Positions 44,341-58,439 are shown, counted from the first letter of the stretch. The stretch is 64,000 nucleotides of DNA from Sclerodactyla briareus (GCA_026419785.1 JAODTK010003599.1:124001-188000); one strand, 5' to 3'. Numbers and translations: made by a program. Notes: generated by a model not told the origin, from the letters alone.

Positions 44341-45825
44341 TCATGCTGGGCATCTAAATCGCAGTTCAAATCCCCTAATCTTCTGTCCCAACCCTATACT
44401 ATTTAAAAAAAAAAAAAAAACTATCAGGATCGACCCCACCGTTTTGGGGATATCCTGCTGACGGAGTGTGGATTCAGTTACACACATATACACACCATGC
44501 ACGCACGCAGACACACACGTACACACATACACGAGTGTATGCCAAGTGATCACCAAGTCTCTTTCTGAACTTCCAGGTGAGACTAAGTGTTTCAATCCTT
44601 GGTGATGATTAGACCATGGTTTTTCTGCAGTTGTTTACTTTCTCGAATCTATGGCAGTCAGAGGAATCTATGCAGTCATGACGTCCGGCGTGTGCCACGA
44701 CCCGTCGACCCCACCTAGATAGAGAAGTACTTGGTGTTGCGTTTCTAATGAGTACAACGTTTTGGTTCAGGTAAAAGGTCATCTGAGATCCCTGATACGG
44801 AAAAACCTTTGTTGGCACGAAAGTCCAGAATGCTTGTCTGATCAAGTTGAAAAATTAGTTCAAACTTCATAAGGTGTGAAGTATAAACCCCCATATAAGT
44901 TTGGTGTATAAAACCAGGGTCATTGATAGTTGTGAAAAAGGATTTGGGGCCAATTTGGAATGTGAATACAAAATATGGCTCCACTCAAATAGATGGATTG
45001 TCGCAATTAAATGAAATCTTGTATAAAAAATTACTGCACCCAGCAATTTAGATAAATTGAGACCAAATGGTATATTTCACACATTTTTCCCGTCCAAAAT
45101 ACAAAATTGAATAATAATAATGAAAGTATGTGATTCTGATATACCGAGTTGTGATGCACATACGATATTTTGTCGTGACGTCATGCAAAAAATCGCCGTC
45201 GCGTTGTTCGATGGACGCTAGCAGACGGACATCCATCTTTTAGGCTCAATGGATATGTGCCCTATATTTCAATAAGTATAGGAAACCCTATTGGTTGGTA
45301 GTTGTGTCACCAGAAAACTTGTGAACGAACATAAAGCCGAAATGCATTGGCTAATCAAGTTGAAAATTCGGTTTGGTTTTGTTGATTGTAAAGCTTTTTT
45401 TAAGGGGAGTACAAGAACCGTGTTTCTTTGGTGTAGGCTAGGGGGAATTGGCATGGAAAATAGTTGAAAATAATTTGGGCAATTCCCGTTGGTGACACGA
45501 TAACTGTTACCGCCACCGGATGAATGTTAAGTTCAAACTTGTCACGTGGATTCCACGACGAGTTACACCAATCCCTTTCGTTTGGGGCTCAGGCCATAAA
45601 TCATTGGAGGTAAACTGGCATCAAGGCGATCAGTCAAAGAACCACCGGGTCTTCGAGCTTCCTGGTTTACAGTGTTTGTGTTGTCGTTGTATTATCAGCC
45701 CACGGGGTCTCTCAAAGTGTCCACAGATGTTGCCCCGACCAACCCAACCGGAACCCCTAGCTTTCAAACAACATCTATCTTCCCGACCGTGTAGAGTAGC
45801 CAGTGGCATCGCCAAGGTGGCAGCA

Positions 45826-45912
45826 GGTGGGGGGGGGGGGGGTAGGGGTTAGTGGAAACCAGTTTGCGTCACCAGACTTTTCATTTTTTTTAGGCGGCGG
45901 GGGGGGGGGGAA
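45826..45912. repeat. Paired poly-G runs
   Basis: Two G runs of about 12 lie 60 bp apart. Frames on either strand here are glycine- or proline-rich artefacts. A (GATA)n tract follows at 46055-46085. Confidence 0.8.
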
Positions 45913-46439
45913 ATGGGGACATAGTAAAATCAACGTAGGAGATACATTTTTTAATTTTCCAAATTTGAAATTCATAAATATGTGTCCTGGTTTGGACGGA
46001 TATTTCATCAAAAAATGACGGTTTGGAGGCAAAAAGGCAATGATGACACATGACAGATAGATAGATTAGATAGATAGATAGATAGCTGATTAGGGCTAAA
46101 AAATCAGGATTCAGCACAAAACGTGGGGACTTTTAGCCCGTTTTAGCGTAACCTTCCCACGATAGATAATGTATGCGCATGGGAGAGCAGGGAACTCCAA
46201 GTATAGGTCCAGAGGTCAAGGGCTTAGTATTCCAAAAGAGGTTGATTGGAGTTTTCAGATAAACCAGACTGTTGTTTTGTATCATTTCACCTCAAAGATA
46301 TGTATAAGTAAGGGGGCAAATGAGGCAGAAAGGAAGTTTCCCATAGAGCTTGCGGGGAGGTAGGGAGACGAAGAGCCACTACGAGTACTACGCGCGAAAG
46401 CACGAATTTGTAAAGTGCCAGTGCATCCGAGGCAAGCAT

Positions 46440-46525
46440 AGGCGTCGATCCCGGGGGGGATGGGGGGATGTATCCCCTCCCAAATTTGGTCAGGGGGCTG
46501 CCCCATGTATGCATCCCCCCCCCCC
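46440..46525. repeat. GC hairpin element
   Basis: 'ggcgtcgatcccgggggg' is followed by 'atgtatcccctccc', 'cagggggctgcccc' and a run of C then AATATTGAGCC. The same end (CCCCCAATATTTGAGCC) occurs at 51050-51072, which marks a dispersed family. Confidence 0.65.
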
Positions 46526-46914
46526 CAATATTGAGCCAAACAGTCACTAGCAACTTCAATGAATTTTGACGAATGTATGTCTTTCTAAAGTTGTCCATCT
46601 ACGAGCTGGAGCCAAAGAATATCCAACCATTGCCTGTTGTGACAACCTCACTCTGTTCATGACTTCCGCCACGCAGTTATAATACTTTTCTATAGAAGTA
46701 TATTTTTTGATGGTTACCGCGCTCGCACGGCCAGTAGTCCGTACCATGAAACAAACGCGGAAAAATAGCCGGCAGGTGGTCGACTATCATCTTCAAGGAG
46801 TTCGCCTCTCGATCCTAGACACGTAAGAATATGTTTGGCAAGTATATTCCCCGATGACTGCTACAATTGAACTATTGGGGACACGCCGGAATGTTCCAAG
46901 TAAAGTAGGCGAGG

Positions 46915-46985
46915 CAGGGGCGGCGTTACAGGGGGGCAAGGGGGGGCGGTTGCCCCCCTAGGGGGTTGTGGGCCAAAATAAAATC
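46915..46985. repeat. GC hairpin element
   Basis: GGGGGGCAAGGGGGGCGG can pair with the nearby TTGCCCCCCTAGGG. It directly precedes the satellite-like array at 47080-48400. Confidence 0.65.
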
Positions 46986-47079
46986 GTTTGTAACGATTTG
47001 TTTTAACGCCCTTATTTTCGTTGGGGGGGGGTGAGGTGGTGTTGGGGTGTCTTATATATGTTACTACTTAGACTATCAA

Positions 47080-48400
47080 ATTAGTCGGATTCGAACAAAT
47101 CATCGAAGATGGGAGGAGGGCCGTTCCCCTTAATCAAATCCTAGTGGAAAAAACAAAAACGTTGTGGTGATAGTATTTACCTCTTGTGTAAATGAAAACC
47201 CAATTTTTTCGCGTTCTTCGCGGCGGTGGCCGTGTTATCTGCGTCGGTTTTGATTTGATCCGATGATATCCACGCATGGATCTAATGTACCAAAAAGCAA
47301 GTTCGCGGATTCAAACAAGTCTTCGCAGATGGGGGCACGTTTCCCCCATCAAATCCTAGTTATAGGTAAATAAAAAAAATAAAACAATTCTCGCGCGTCA
47401 CGCGCGCCTGGCTGTATTTTCTTCGTCAATTTCATTTGATTCGATTAATGCAGCAGTCAATTTAATGTACAAAACATGGAATTCGTGGATTCGAACAAAT
47501 CTCGTAGATGGGGGGGGGGGGGGGGGCTGTTCTCCAAAATCCCCAAATGAAAACATGTTGTGTGCGGTGATAGTTTTTTAACATTTCAAAAACATAAAAA
47601 AAATTCTGGGCGCTTCGCCGGCCGCGGTCGTTGGTTTTCTACATCAATTTTCATTTCATCCGATTATATGAACGCCATGAATATACTTGTCCGACAATCA
47701 GTTGTCGGATTCCGAAACAAACTTCAAAAGAAGGGGGGGGGCACGTTTCCCCATCAAAATCCTTGTGAAAAAAAATAAAAAATTTCCGGTGGTGAGGCGG
47801 TGATAGTTTTCAAACAACTTATGTAAGACAAAAAAAAAACCAAAATTTTCCGCAGCGCTTCGCGCGCGTTGGGTGTTTTCTTCGGCATTTTTCATTTGCA
47901 CCCGATTATATGCCCACGCCATTTCAATTCGATTGTGTAACCAAGACAGGAAGTTAGCGGATTCGCCGAATATCGTAGATGGGGGGCGGGGGGGAAATTT
48001 CACCAAATCCCCAAATGAAACAAGTTGTGGTGATAGTTTTAACACTTAGGTAAATCCAAAAAACCCTAAAAATTCGCGCGCTCGCGCGCGCGTCGTTGTA
48101 TTTCTCATCAATTTTCATTTCATTCCGATTAGTATGCACGCATGGAATCTACTTTACCCACACTGCAGTTTTATCTGGATTCGAACAAATCTTCAAAGGT
48201 GGGGGCGCGGCACGTTCCGCAAATTCATTTAAATCATTGAGGAAAAAATAAAAGATTTTGGTGGGGTGAGGTTTTAACATTATGTAAGGAAAAAAAAAAA
48301 CAACTTTACGCGCGTTCGCGCTTGCAGTGTCTGTGTTTTCTCGTACAATTTTCATTTGGGACCCGATGTATGACACGATATATCTACTGGTACAGTTGGG
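47080..48400 (+). repeat. Satellite-like array, about six units of 180-250 bp
   Basis: The anchor CGGATTCGAACAAATC or a variant lies near 47086, 47306, 47486, 47706, 47958 and 48177. Each unit then has 'agatgggggg' with a variable G run, 'ccccaaatgaaa', 'tggtgatagtttt', an A-rich tract, a CG-palindrome such as CGCGCGTCACGCGCG, and 'atcaattttcatttcatccg'. The units are strongly diverged from each other. Confidence 0.88.
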
Positions 48401-48581
48401 GCTGTCGACTTCAGAGGGAGGCGTTCATCGGTATTCGGCGGGTGACGATTTCCGGCCACCCCAGTCTGCATATTTAATCCGGCGGTTATTAGTCAAACAC
48501 TGCATACCAAGTTCTCAGTACAATCTTACGCCTCGCCGCATAGGGCACTGTAACTTGAAAGGCCTACGTTCACGATCGATT

Positions 48582-48611
48582 TTTTTTTTTTTTTGGGGGG
48601 GGGGGGGGGGG
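48582..48611. repeat. Poly-T then poly-G run
   Basis: A T run passes into about 16 G. Between 48620 and 50390 I see only short G/C runs (49727-49739, 50028-50036) and unsupported frames. Confidence 0.85.
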
Positions 48612-50407
48612 TATGGAGGGGGGGTATATATGCATCATTTATTGACTGCTATGCGGTCGAGGCTGGTCGTCGGGAACATTACTCTCCATCATAAGTGAGG
48701 AAATTTTTAAATCAAAATACCCATATAACAAAATGACAGGACAAAAAAAAGCGCGATTGAAAAACGGCCCCAGAGAGGAGATCCTCTGTCATCTGGAGTT
48801 CAGACGGCCGAAAAAATTCTGGTAGGCTCCGCGCCACCTGTGTGCGCCTCGCTTAGATAGTTCATATCAAGTTCCCCCCCCACCCTCCTATTGTAAACCC
48901 TGGGCGCCTCCCCTGAAGAGGGTGGCCTAAAAACTCTATGGCCTGGAAACTAACGGGCCGTTAGCCGTTACCAGGGCTTAGGACACGTCTCCTACTTTAC
49001 GTCGAACATTCAGGCGTGTCCCCAAGAGTTAAATAACTTGACGACCCGATGCAGGCATTCACAGAAATCCGCACCTTGAAACGAGTGACAATAGCTAACC
49101 AGTGCTAACGACCCTTCTTAGCGACAGGTGCCACAATCTTGTGGTTTCTACTGTCGGACTTGGAATTTATTTTATAAAAGTGGAAATGATGAATTATTCG
49201 CATTCTCATCTTTTCATTGTCGAACATTCTGATCACTTCATTTTGCAACGATGGACTGAAATAACCGTTTTCAATGATCAATCCGGTTAATTTTCAGACT
49301 GAAACGACAGTACTCGAAGTTATATGAAATCCTTTCTAAGTTTGAAGAGTGGATCCTTGAAATATTTTCTTTGGCTTGCCGATGCTCCGTATTTTACGTT
49401 TCTGTGAATTTTTCTGAAAAAATATACGTATCCCCTACTATTTCCTCCCTCCTCTCCCCGCCTTTCATTTTGTCAAGTATTAGCCTTTCCACCGTCGCTG
49501 TTTCGCTTTATCACACTTCACAAAATCCTTCCCTACAATTGAAACCACTACTTCAAGGTCAAAACCAACTGTCCAAAAGTGCTCCCTTGGGGAGAAGCGG
49601 GCATGCTTTCTATTGTCCGTGCAACGGCCGATGGCCAGTTCACTTGCCCACCGTTCAAGGGGCTGGAAATTTCTAATGGGGGTCAGTACATAGGTTTCGT
49701 TTCTCGACCGATGTGGTAGAGAACACTGGGGGGGGGGGGCTGTGTTTGTCGCCCCAGGTTGGAGGAAACGATGAATATGTTTTGTTTGTTATATACCACC
49801 TACTCGTCTATCCCCCCGTCGACGTCTCGGCAATGCTTTGTTAGTGTCACTTGACGAACTTCGGTCTTCGGATACATTGGTTGCAAATTTGACCTCATGA
49901 CCTTGTCATCCATGGAACTGCTCCCATATCCGGTAAGCCTTCTATTGAAAATAACATGGTTGGCGACACGCTGAAGCCGCGTGAGCCGACTATTATCCTC
50001 CTCACCATGGGTGTCAACATGTGATGCCCCCCCCCACTTTTCAAAAGTGGGGAGGGGATATCATAATCGTTTGTCACTCCCCCACTTTCTCGGGATTTTG
50101 TATCACTTACCGGATCGATTTTTTGTCTAACTAACAATAATCGCGTTGAATTGTCCTTAGTCCACTAATTCCAGTTACGGACCTCAGTGAAGATCTGGCG
50201 GACCCGACTAGGGCCGAGTCAAAAGTATTACCTACCCATGTCCCAACCGAGTTCTAGAATTTTAACGGATAGCCAAAAGTGCATACATTTTCAATGTTTC
50301 GCGCGCAATGGGGTTTATCTTTCCAGGCGTTTGTAAATATGGCGAGTAATGTTTCAGATCATTTTTTGTTCCATCGATAATTTCAAAAGCCTTGGGGCAG
50401 ATATTTC

Positions 50408-50432
50408 CCCCCCCCCCCCCCCCCAAAAAAAA
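50408..50432. repeat. Poly-C then poly-A run
   Basis: About 17 C are followed by nine A. Frames here are artefacts of the runs. Confidence 0.85.
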
Positions 50433-50849
50433 ACATCTAAGATGAACATTCGGGCAAGACTGACAAGAATGCATGAATTTTTTCTGCAACTTTTTTCGAT
50501 CAAATGCCCGGAAAACATGCAAAAAGAACATTCGCGCGTGCTGGTACTTTCCACTGACTTACTGACTAAAATTCGGGCACCAATTGGTCTGCTCCCAAAT
50601 TGGAATGGTCCCGTACGCATTTGGCTTTCCCCTCCGAATCCACCAGGAACAGTCGGTTGACCCTGAAAATCCACGCAACAAGCCCTAGTAGAGAAGGTAA
50701 TAAAAATACCATGTTTGATATTCGGTATCATCCTTATGCACAATGACAACTATTTTGCCTGTCTTTCACCTCTCAATCACACATGTAGGTGGGTGCTATT
50801 TGACCGGCAAGTGCCGTTCCGGCATCTGGTGTTATGACAATCTGAAATT

Positions 50850-51075
50850 TTCATTGTACGATCGCGCCAACCGATGGTGGCGCTCCCATGGATGGGTCAT
50901 TTACATTCGATGTGTCCCCCCCCCCACACACTTTCAAACGAACGAAGCCCCTGATCCCACCGACATAGGCAGGGCGCGCGATCATGGGGGGGACACGGGG
51001 GGGGACGGTGGTCCCCCCAATATTTGGGTGGGGGACGCAATGCATTTTGTCCCCCCCCCCAATATTTGAGCCCGA
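50850..51075. repeat. Dispersed element with GC hairpin and CGCGCCAACC head
   Basis: 'ttgtacgatcgcgccaaccg' with 'tggtggcgctcc' begins it. 'gatcatgggggggacac' and 'ggtggtccccccaatattt' follow. The head recurs at about 52640, 53615 and 63475-63790. Confidence 0.6.
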
Positions 51076-51559
51076 CTGCTATTCTTTCGCGCGCTGACAC
51101 TGTATCCCGACATAATCCATCACAACCATTTAAAAACAAATGCATGATGACCTAAATGATCGAGTTGAGGGCATTCTGCTGCTCCACTTTTTTCGAAGTT
51201 TGCGCGCGCGCGCGGATATTTCATGTGTCGGTAGTGTTCAGACTATGATGTCCTTCTGCAGATTATAGATGTTCCTTAAACAAAAATGCCTGAAATTTAC
51301 TCTGGTTGTTCTCATTTATCATGAAGAAAGAAGGGTGCTCTCCAATCCCTATCGTTTACATAAGCCTAGCTCACCCTCCTAAGGTGTGTCTTCTCTCCTT
51401 CCTTGACGTTTGTCAAACAACTCGCTCTGAAGAAAAAAAAGAGAAAACTTGAAAAGAAAAAGAAAAAAACAAGAAAAAAAAGAAAAAAAAAAAATGGTTG
51501 TGAAAAAAAAGGGGTTGAGACGACGGGGGTAGCTCTACCACCTGGTGGGATCTTTGATT

Positions 51560-52170
51560 TTTTATTATTTATGGTGCGAAACCACTTGTGAAGTTGATGC
51601 ACTACGCTGTGCACATACTATCACTATTGGGGCACACGGTGCGGCATCGGCAATGCAACCAGGGAACGCACAAAATTACGGTTTGTCAGAAAGACATGAT
51701 TCAAACTTCAAGTGAAAAAAGCTGTCCCAAAGTGAAGTCCAAATATTGGCCTGAAATGTTTGATGGAATGCCCAAAAGTGTAAACTCTGTTGTCTTTGAA
51801 GGGAAGAATGTTTTGGGCGATTAGGCTAAGTCTCCCCCCCTCCCCTGGCGGGACCTCTGATTTGTTTTGGGCACAAATGGTCTATCTGCAAATTCAAAAT
51901 TAGTATTCGGCCATCAATTTATGGTGCGACCCCTTTTTTGAAAGTTTGTTGCGTGTCGGTCGGTGCACATCAAGGGGGCAGGCACACGTGCGGGTGGAAA
52001 CCCCATAAAATAGTCAACGAAGATTCGGCCAGGAAACTCCACAATTTCGTGCAAAGACTGATGAAATTTTTGGGTGCAGACAAGTTTATCCAAAATTGGC
52101 CTGCTTTTACATGAATGCCCAAAAGTTGTAAAATTTTCCGCGCGCTGCTTCGCGCGCAGTTGCGGTTTTA
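51560..52170 (+). repeat. Two diverged units of about 350 bp
   Basis: 'ttatggtgcgaaaccac' near 51569 and 'ttatggtgcgacccc' near 51920, and 'gaatgcccaaaagtgtaaa' near 51767 against 'gaatgcccaaaagttgtaaa' near 52113, show two copies. The second continues into the CG-palindrome CGCGCGCTGCTTCGCGCGC at 52139. Confidence 0.65.
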
Positions 52171-54199
52171 ATCTGTGTTATACTCATTTGACACAAGTCT
52201 GGCTCCAGTAGAAATGTTCCCCTCCCATGCGCCTTGGTCGCAAGAAGATAAAAACGGGGTCGTAATCTTTGAGAAAGTGAAAAACCCGGCTTTGCCCAGT
52301 CGTAAGTGATAGGTTCAGAGAGTGGTCAGTTCAAGTCGATCGTTGGTCAAATTGGATCCTGCAAAAATCTCGCGCTTCGCGCGAACGTAGTAGTGGTGGC
52401 ATTGTCCATTTCGATTGATTCCCTTACATGACTGAAACCTCACTTGCAAATCGTATTTCAGATGCACAGCACCCAAACCCAACCCAAAACCTGAATTGTT
52501 CCCTATTGCGATAAGTTTTGGAGAACCTTCCCTGAAATGAAAAAAATTGTATCAAGGTTAGGAATGCTGCTGACTGTCCCTGAGGCATGGGAACTGCCGT
52601 TCCTGCCATCTAGGTGTCCTGGCAAACGCAAATTTTCTTGTACGCTACGCGCAACCTGTGGTGGCGCTCCGTTATATGGTAGTCCTATTGTTCCGTCCCC
52701 CCCAACCGCCAACACAAATCGATCGCCGCCTTGGGACATAGGACTGGAAGCCAACGGCGTCTCAGTTCCCATAATAAACATCATTCTAGAAAAATGGCAT
52801 CAGGCGTTAGGCAACTGTTACTCTCTGACCTGGTAATTTCTTCCATTCCAATTCCACCTCAACATTCCACCGATATTTAGATCTAGGGGGTAACGGCTAA
52901 AGTGTCCTGCTTTCAATTTATCTCTTTTTCAGGCGACATGAAAGTGTTTATATGTTTAATCCATCCTCTCCAAATGATCCATGTGGGTTCATTTCCCGGT
53001 TTACAGCTGAATATATTTCAAAGATCACTCGCGCTTTCCTGCTTCATTGTCTTTCTCCTGTGATTTTTTTTAATCTAATATCCCCGTGTGTTCAAGTCCT
53101 GTGAGAGGGCGGACATTTCCCAGAGAGGATAAGGTCAACCTGTGCACATTGCTGATACTATTGAACGGCTGCCCGTGTTGACCTCCACAGACGACAGTGC
53201 CCAGCGATGGGGGGGGGTAAATTTCACTGATGATACTTACCGATCCAGCCATTTCTTTCATTAGATTATCTGCTCCCGTGGCTGTCCGCTAATTTTTGTT
53301 CCCGTCAATAGTTGTGCACATAGCAACGGTTGTCGGACTTACATGTCGGGTCATCGGGTGGGTTTGACGCGTTGACGAGAGGCTGTTTTTCCCTAAATTA
53401 TTTTAACGGAAAGGCTCATCAGAAAGTGTCAACACTGCCCCTAATGAGGCTACAAACGACCCCGAGGAAGGGAAGGTCACCATTTGAGATTCGGTTTAAG
53501 TTTTGTAAGCCAATGGTGGAGTACACAAAAAACCCTTCATCCACGACAGACGTTTAGACAACAAGTGCCCTCTCCGCATCTGAGGGCGTTCTTATATGCC
53601 AAAATGTCCGTGTCGAACCGCGCCAACCAATGGTGGCGCTCCGCTTAAGATAGTCTACACGTCCATAATCCCCCCCCCCCCCCAATCTTCAAAGAAATCG
53701 ACCGCCTATGGAGACAAGTTTGGCACAATTACTGTCTCTCTTGTCATTAAAGAAAAAGAAAAAAAAAGATCTATATCAAACTGGTAGTCGAATACGACTA
53801 CAGTAAAGTTACGAAAAAATCCCAAATCTCATTTAGGGGAAGGGAGCACACGGGGGATCACGTAGGGCACAGGATTATCTGAGGGGGTGGCCACGTTCAC
53901 CCTGCCCCCCCCCCCCCCACCATCCATTGACGCACTGGTGAAAGCTGGAAGACCAAGTCCGGGCATGCGGCCACACGAAGCTGGACACAACAACATATTG
54001 TACTGATACTGGTCCATATAAGCATGGTGTATGAGAAACCATTCAGTGCACGCAGCTTGAAAGCCTTCGGGTGAGCTCGAGTTAAGCAACAGTTTGATAA
54101 TGAGTTTTGGAAATGTAGGCCTATATAACTGGAAGATCTATGGCCATAAAGTGAGGCACGACAAATTATTAAGTGAATATCAGATTCAATGGTAGTATT

Positions 54200-57100
54200 C
54201 ATTCAAAAACATTAAAACTCACAAATGGATTCTTATAGGTCATTTCAAAACTATGTTGTATCGGTATATTTCGAGCCTCGGGTGGTAGATTATCTCTATC
54301 CTTATATCTGTTGAGCACCCTATTTCACCCTATCAATGAATATGAATAAATGAATTACAAATAATTAGTACATGATTCATATTTCCATCTATATTACATC
54401 ACACCAATAACACTACTATAATGGTGCAACAAATGTTCAATACCACTATGGCCACAGCTGATATTATCATAAATGATGGAAATCGCCACAAGCGGCAAAC
54501 CGACTGGCGAGCAGTAGATGAACAAAATCTAATAATGGACTTTCTAGCCGAATAATCACGCTTCATTGATAATGCGCTTTCTCTTTCTCCTTGAACGAAT
54601 CTGATGATTGAGATTTTAATTAAATACTGAACCACCCGCCCACACTCGTTGTCAGCAATTGGGTGTACTGGCCAAGGTCCATAAAGTACTGTATATTTCT
54701 TCATGGAATCGGAAGCTATGGCAGCTTATAGTGATATGACAATCGTCTTTGATGACTGCCGGAAAGGAATATATCTAAAACGGCCTAGTCAATTGAATAG
54801 AGAATCCATCATTGTAATGTGTGTTTGAACCGCAAAGTACGATGTCTCATGAGCGGGAGGACGGCTAAGGTTCCAATTGCTTAGAACATATTCTCATATC
54901 GAGTAACGCATCTGATATTTACAAAATACGAGTTCTTGTGCATAGCCTAATATAGGCCCATAAATATTGTATATGGACCCTACACAATTTTTATTCCTCT
55001 CGTATACCTGGCATACCATATGGTGTAATATTTTATTTCTCGCAGAGACATTAAATGTGCAGTTCCCCGTTATTCGACCTGAACAGTGATATTTGGGGTT
55101 GGATTATTTAAAATGTCAGACATGTTTTCCATTTGTTTCCTTTGCTTCCTGCGATTTACCCTATATACATACATATATCAGACATTATTCCCCCCCTGGT
55201 AATCCTCCAGGCGAACGAAATGAAAAAAAAAAGGACTAATAACATTGGTTCAATTCACAACTGTGCTTCGTAATATGTGAAAGTCAACAAGTGTACTCTA
55301 TTGAAACGAATTCATTATAATAATATTAATGAACAACTATGGTACTGGCCGTCATATACCGGTATTGATTTAATAAGTTTAATAGACTATTATAGAAGGG
55401 CCTCCTCGCCGGAAAATACACCTGCTTTTGAGCCTGAGACCGATCAACACAATTGACGATACCCGATTGTCATACAGATTTCTTCTAAACTAGCAAAGGT
55501 GGAAAGAGCACAAACACACCGTCAGTAAACTTCGACGTCACAGGAATACTTAACAAATAGCGAGAGCCTGAGATAATGGCGGGTGAACGAAGGGAAAGAA
55601 TCTAGCCGGCGGATATGAGAACTGGATAATGTGTTAGTTAAATATGTATCGTTTGAAGAATCCGCATATGAGAAATGTTCATTTTAACTGCTATGTTCCC
55701 TTAGATTACATCAGTAACTAGATATCATTGCATCCTCATGTTCTCCTGCACAACCCTTCACTTGTGATTATTCTCAAGAACGAGTCATAGCACATAATTT
55801 TTCTTTCAGTCCTCTCCCACAAGTTCCCAAGTAGCACCTCCTTCGAAGTGATATGTTCGATGGTGATTGGTCTTCAGGACGTAATACGCCTTTACCAATG
55901 CAATATATAGTCTTACAAGTCTCCACCGACGATTGAAGACCAAAATCCCAAATCCGATATAGAGCTCTCGAATGGCTGTGGTATGGGTACAGCCTGCTGG
56001 TAAACATGGGTTTTGTTTTATCTTAATCCCCGGTCTTATCCGTATCTATTGTTTTTTCATCACTGAAGAATGTTTTTCCGTCATTTAGATTTATTTTTCA
56101 CGGTAGAGTATCTATCGGGATCGATTTTTCCGAGAGCTATTCTACCTGCCCCATTAGATCTTTTCTGGTGAAATAAGCGCAAAATGAAGATACAGAAAAG
56201 GAATACGTATCTCGGACTCTATATCCGCCCTCAGGCTTGCCGAATAATTGACACAGCAATTATCGTTCAGCTCATTTGTCCAAATGCTGATCGTTTTGCC
56301 ACCGCATGCATGCTACTTGTTGTCTGTATCCATCCTTTCGTTCCAATCGCGCGACCGAGGCAGAAACGGAACTGTCGTAAATAAAATGGCAAGTCAATTA
56401 CTCAGTCTCAAGGCGATGAACAAAGGGTCGAGGGAGCAGGGAGAAGAATAACTTCCCGTTAATGTCAATGCAGGAATTTAAAATAAAACCTGGACAATAA
56501 CAATGACGTGTTGTCTTTGTTGTTCCCTGCAAATAAATAAATAAAATCCGCAACGTAGTGTAAAATCACAATTATTGTGTGACCTCATTACACAAAATTG
56601 TTGAGTAATTTTACACCATGAGTGTGGTAACGGGTGATGTACTAATACTCATGCGTTTTTCTTGCAAAGACGTTTTCATGATACTGACCACTCAAACTCC
56701 TTACATATAGATCTATATCTGCCTGCAACAATAATTTCAATAGTTTTGGACCTTTTTTTAACCTAAATAAGTTTCGAATAAATTACCAATACATTCCTTG
56801 AAAGTTCATCAGTAACTCGTTACGAGTAAAAAATATTCTCAGTATAACTCCCTACTAATTACAATGTTAGTAATAGACTACTAGTTATTGTCAATATATA
56901 CACTATATCCTATATAATAATTTTAATTAAATTCTTTATCTTACTTGGAATGATCACTCTCTTATATTTCTAAAACAAGGGGATCGGCATATGTCTAAAT
57001 GAAATATATTACCGCAAAAATGTTGAGAACCATTTACCTGAGCTTATTGTATCCCTACTTAATATATTGCTCAACAATTTGGTCGAGAACTAGCTAAGTC

Positions 57101-57500
57101 TACTTGAATAAACTTAAGGTCTACAGAAAACGTAGTGTATGTCACCTATTTTTGCCGAACTGAATATTTCGAAGTCGAATGACATTGTTACGCCCCCAAA
57201 ACAGCGCCCAATGTTGCCCATGTTTACATATCGTTCGAGAACAGGCTATTGCCTTCTGAAGTTTGAAAATGTTTGCAGTGAACCACACAACACACATAAT
57301 ACTAGGGAGTTAATGCTATAAATGTAGCCTCCGATATAGATAAATTCAAATCTGTAAACAAAGTACCAAGTGAATTAAGGTACTGTAGTATCATTCAGGA
57401 AAGCTTACTAACATTTGAAAAAGTTACTCAATTATATTAGACTGAACAGTGTATTCAGCTTATTAAAAATATGTTCGGTATTAGGGGTATCCTGGGAGAT
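54200..57500. other. AT-rich stretch without recognisable gene
   Basis: It has few homopolymer G/C runs and no repeat that I can trace elsewhere. The open frames (for example 54399-54704 minus, 55774-56007 minus) are short and unlike known families. A G-rich tract with several GGGG blocks follows at 57519-57572. Confidence 0.4.
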
Positions 57501-58439
57501 ATTTTTCCTATCTTTGGGAGGGGGGGGGGGGTTAGTATTGGGTGGGGGTTAGTATATGGGTGGGGTGGGGTTTCACGCAGCTTCTATTTTACTGTTAGTG
57601 TTAGTTTTAGTGTTTAGTTTCCTGTTATTGTCACTGTAGTGTTTACTATATTCAATATATTTTCTTTGGGGAGTGCATACTCAGATAAACCCACAAGGGT
57701 TTCTTGGTACACTTCCTTTCACTTCTACGCTTTGCGGAGTCGAAAAATTATGTTCACTGTAATTTAGTTGAAGTGAAAACCAAATAAGTAGTAAGTGAAA
57801 CGATGAAGGAATATTACAGTCACTGGTTGCCAAGTTGCAGCGGAGAGATAGGAGAAGGGTGTTTATTGGTCTTCGAACCTATTCAGCTACGCTCACTTTT
57901 TAGAAAGGGGAGGGAGGGACTATGTGAGAAAGTGAGAATACTGTAGTTAGATTCAAACATTAAATCGTTCCCGGACCCGAGAATATGCGAGCTGCTGCGT
58001 ATGGTTAGTATTCACAAACATACTCGCGGTACGAGGGGCGGTATCTGAATCTTTTCCAGCGAGGATGTAATCGATAATTCCACTGGGGAGGAAAGAACAT
58101 ATAATCCTCGCTAATCAAAAAAAGCTTAGGATAACCGGAATCAAACCTGGAAAATTTAAATGAAAAGGATGAAGTATAGTTGTATCGATTCCAAACAGTA
58201 GAGATATCGGAATGAATACGTACAGACTCTATCTCTGAGTAACCCATCGTAATGCCTTAAGTGAGTCACTGGGTGGTTTGACTCGGGCCGGTCTGATGCG
58301 TCTGGTAATCCACATCGCACGACTTCAGTTTGGCATAAATAAAGGTGTTGAATATCCGTTGGACCTATAAAAAAAAAAGATGTTTACAAGGACTCTACGG
58401 AAAGTTCCCCAACTAAGGATGGGGTTAAGTCAGTATCTA

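Noticed and set aside
51366-51614. Phe-rich or Lys-rich frames at the A-rich tract
   Set aside because: They are translations of an A/T-rich low-complexity tract on both strands.
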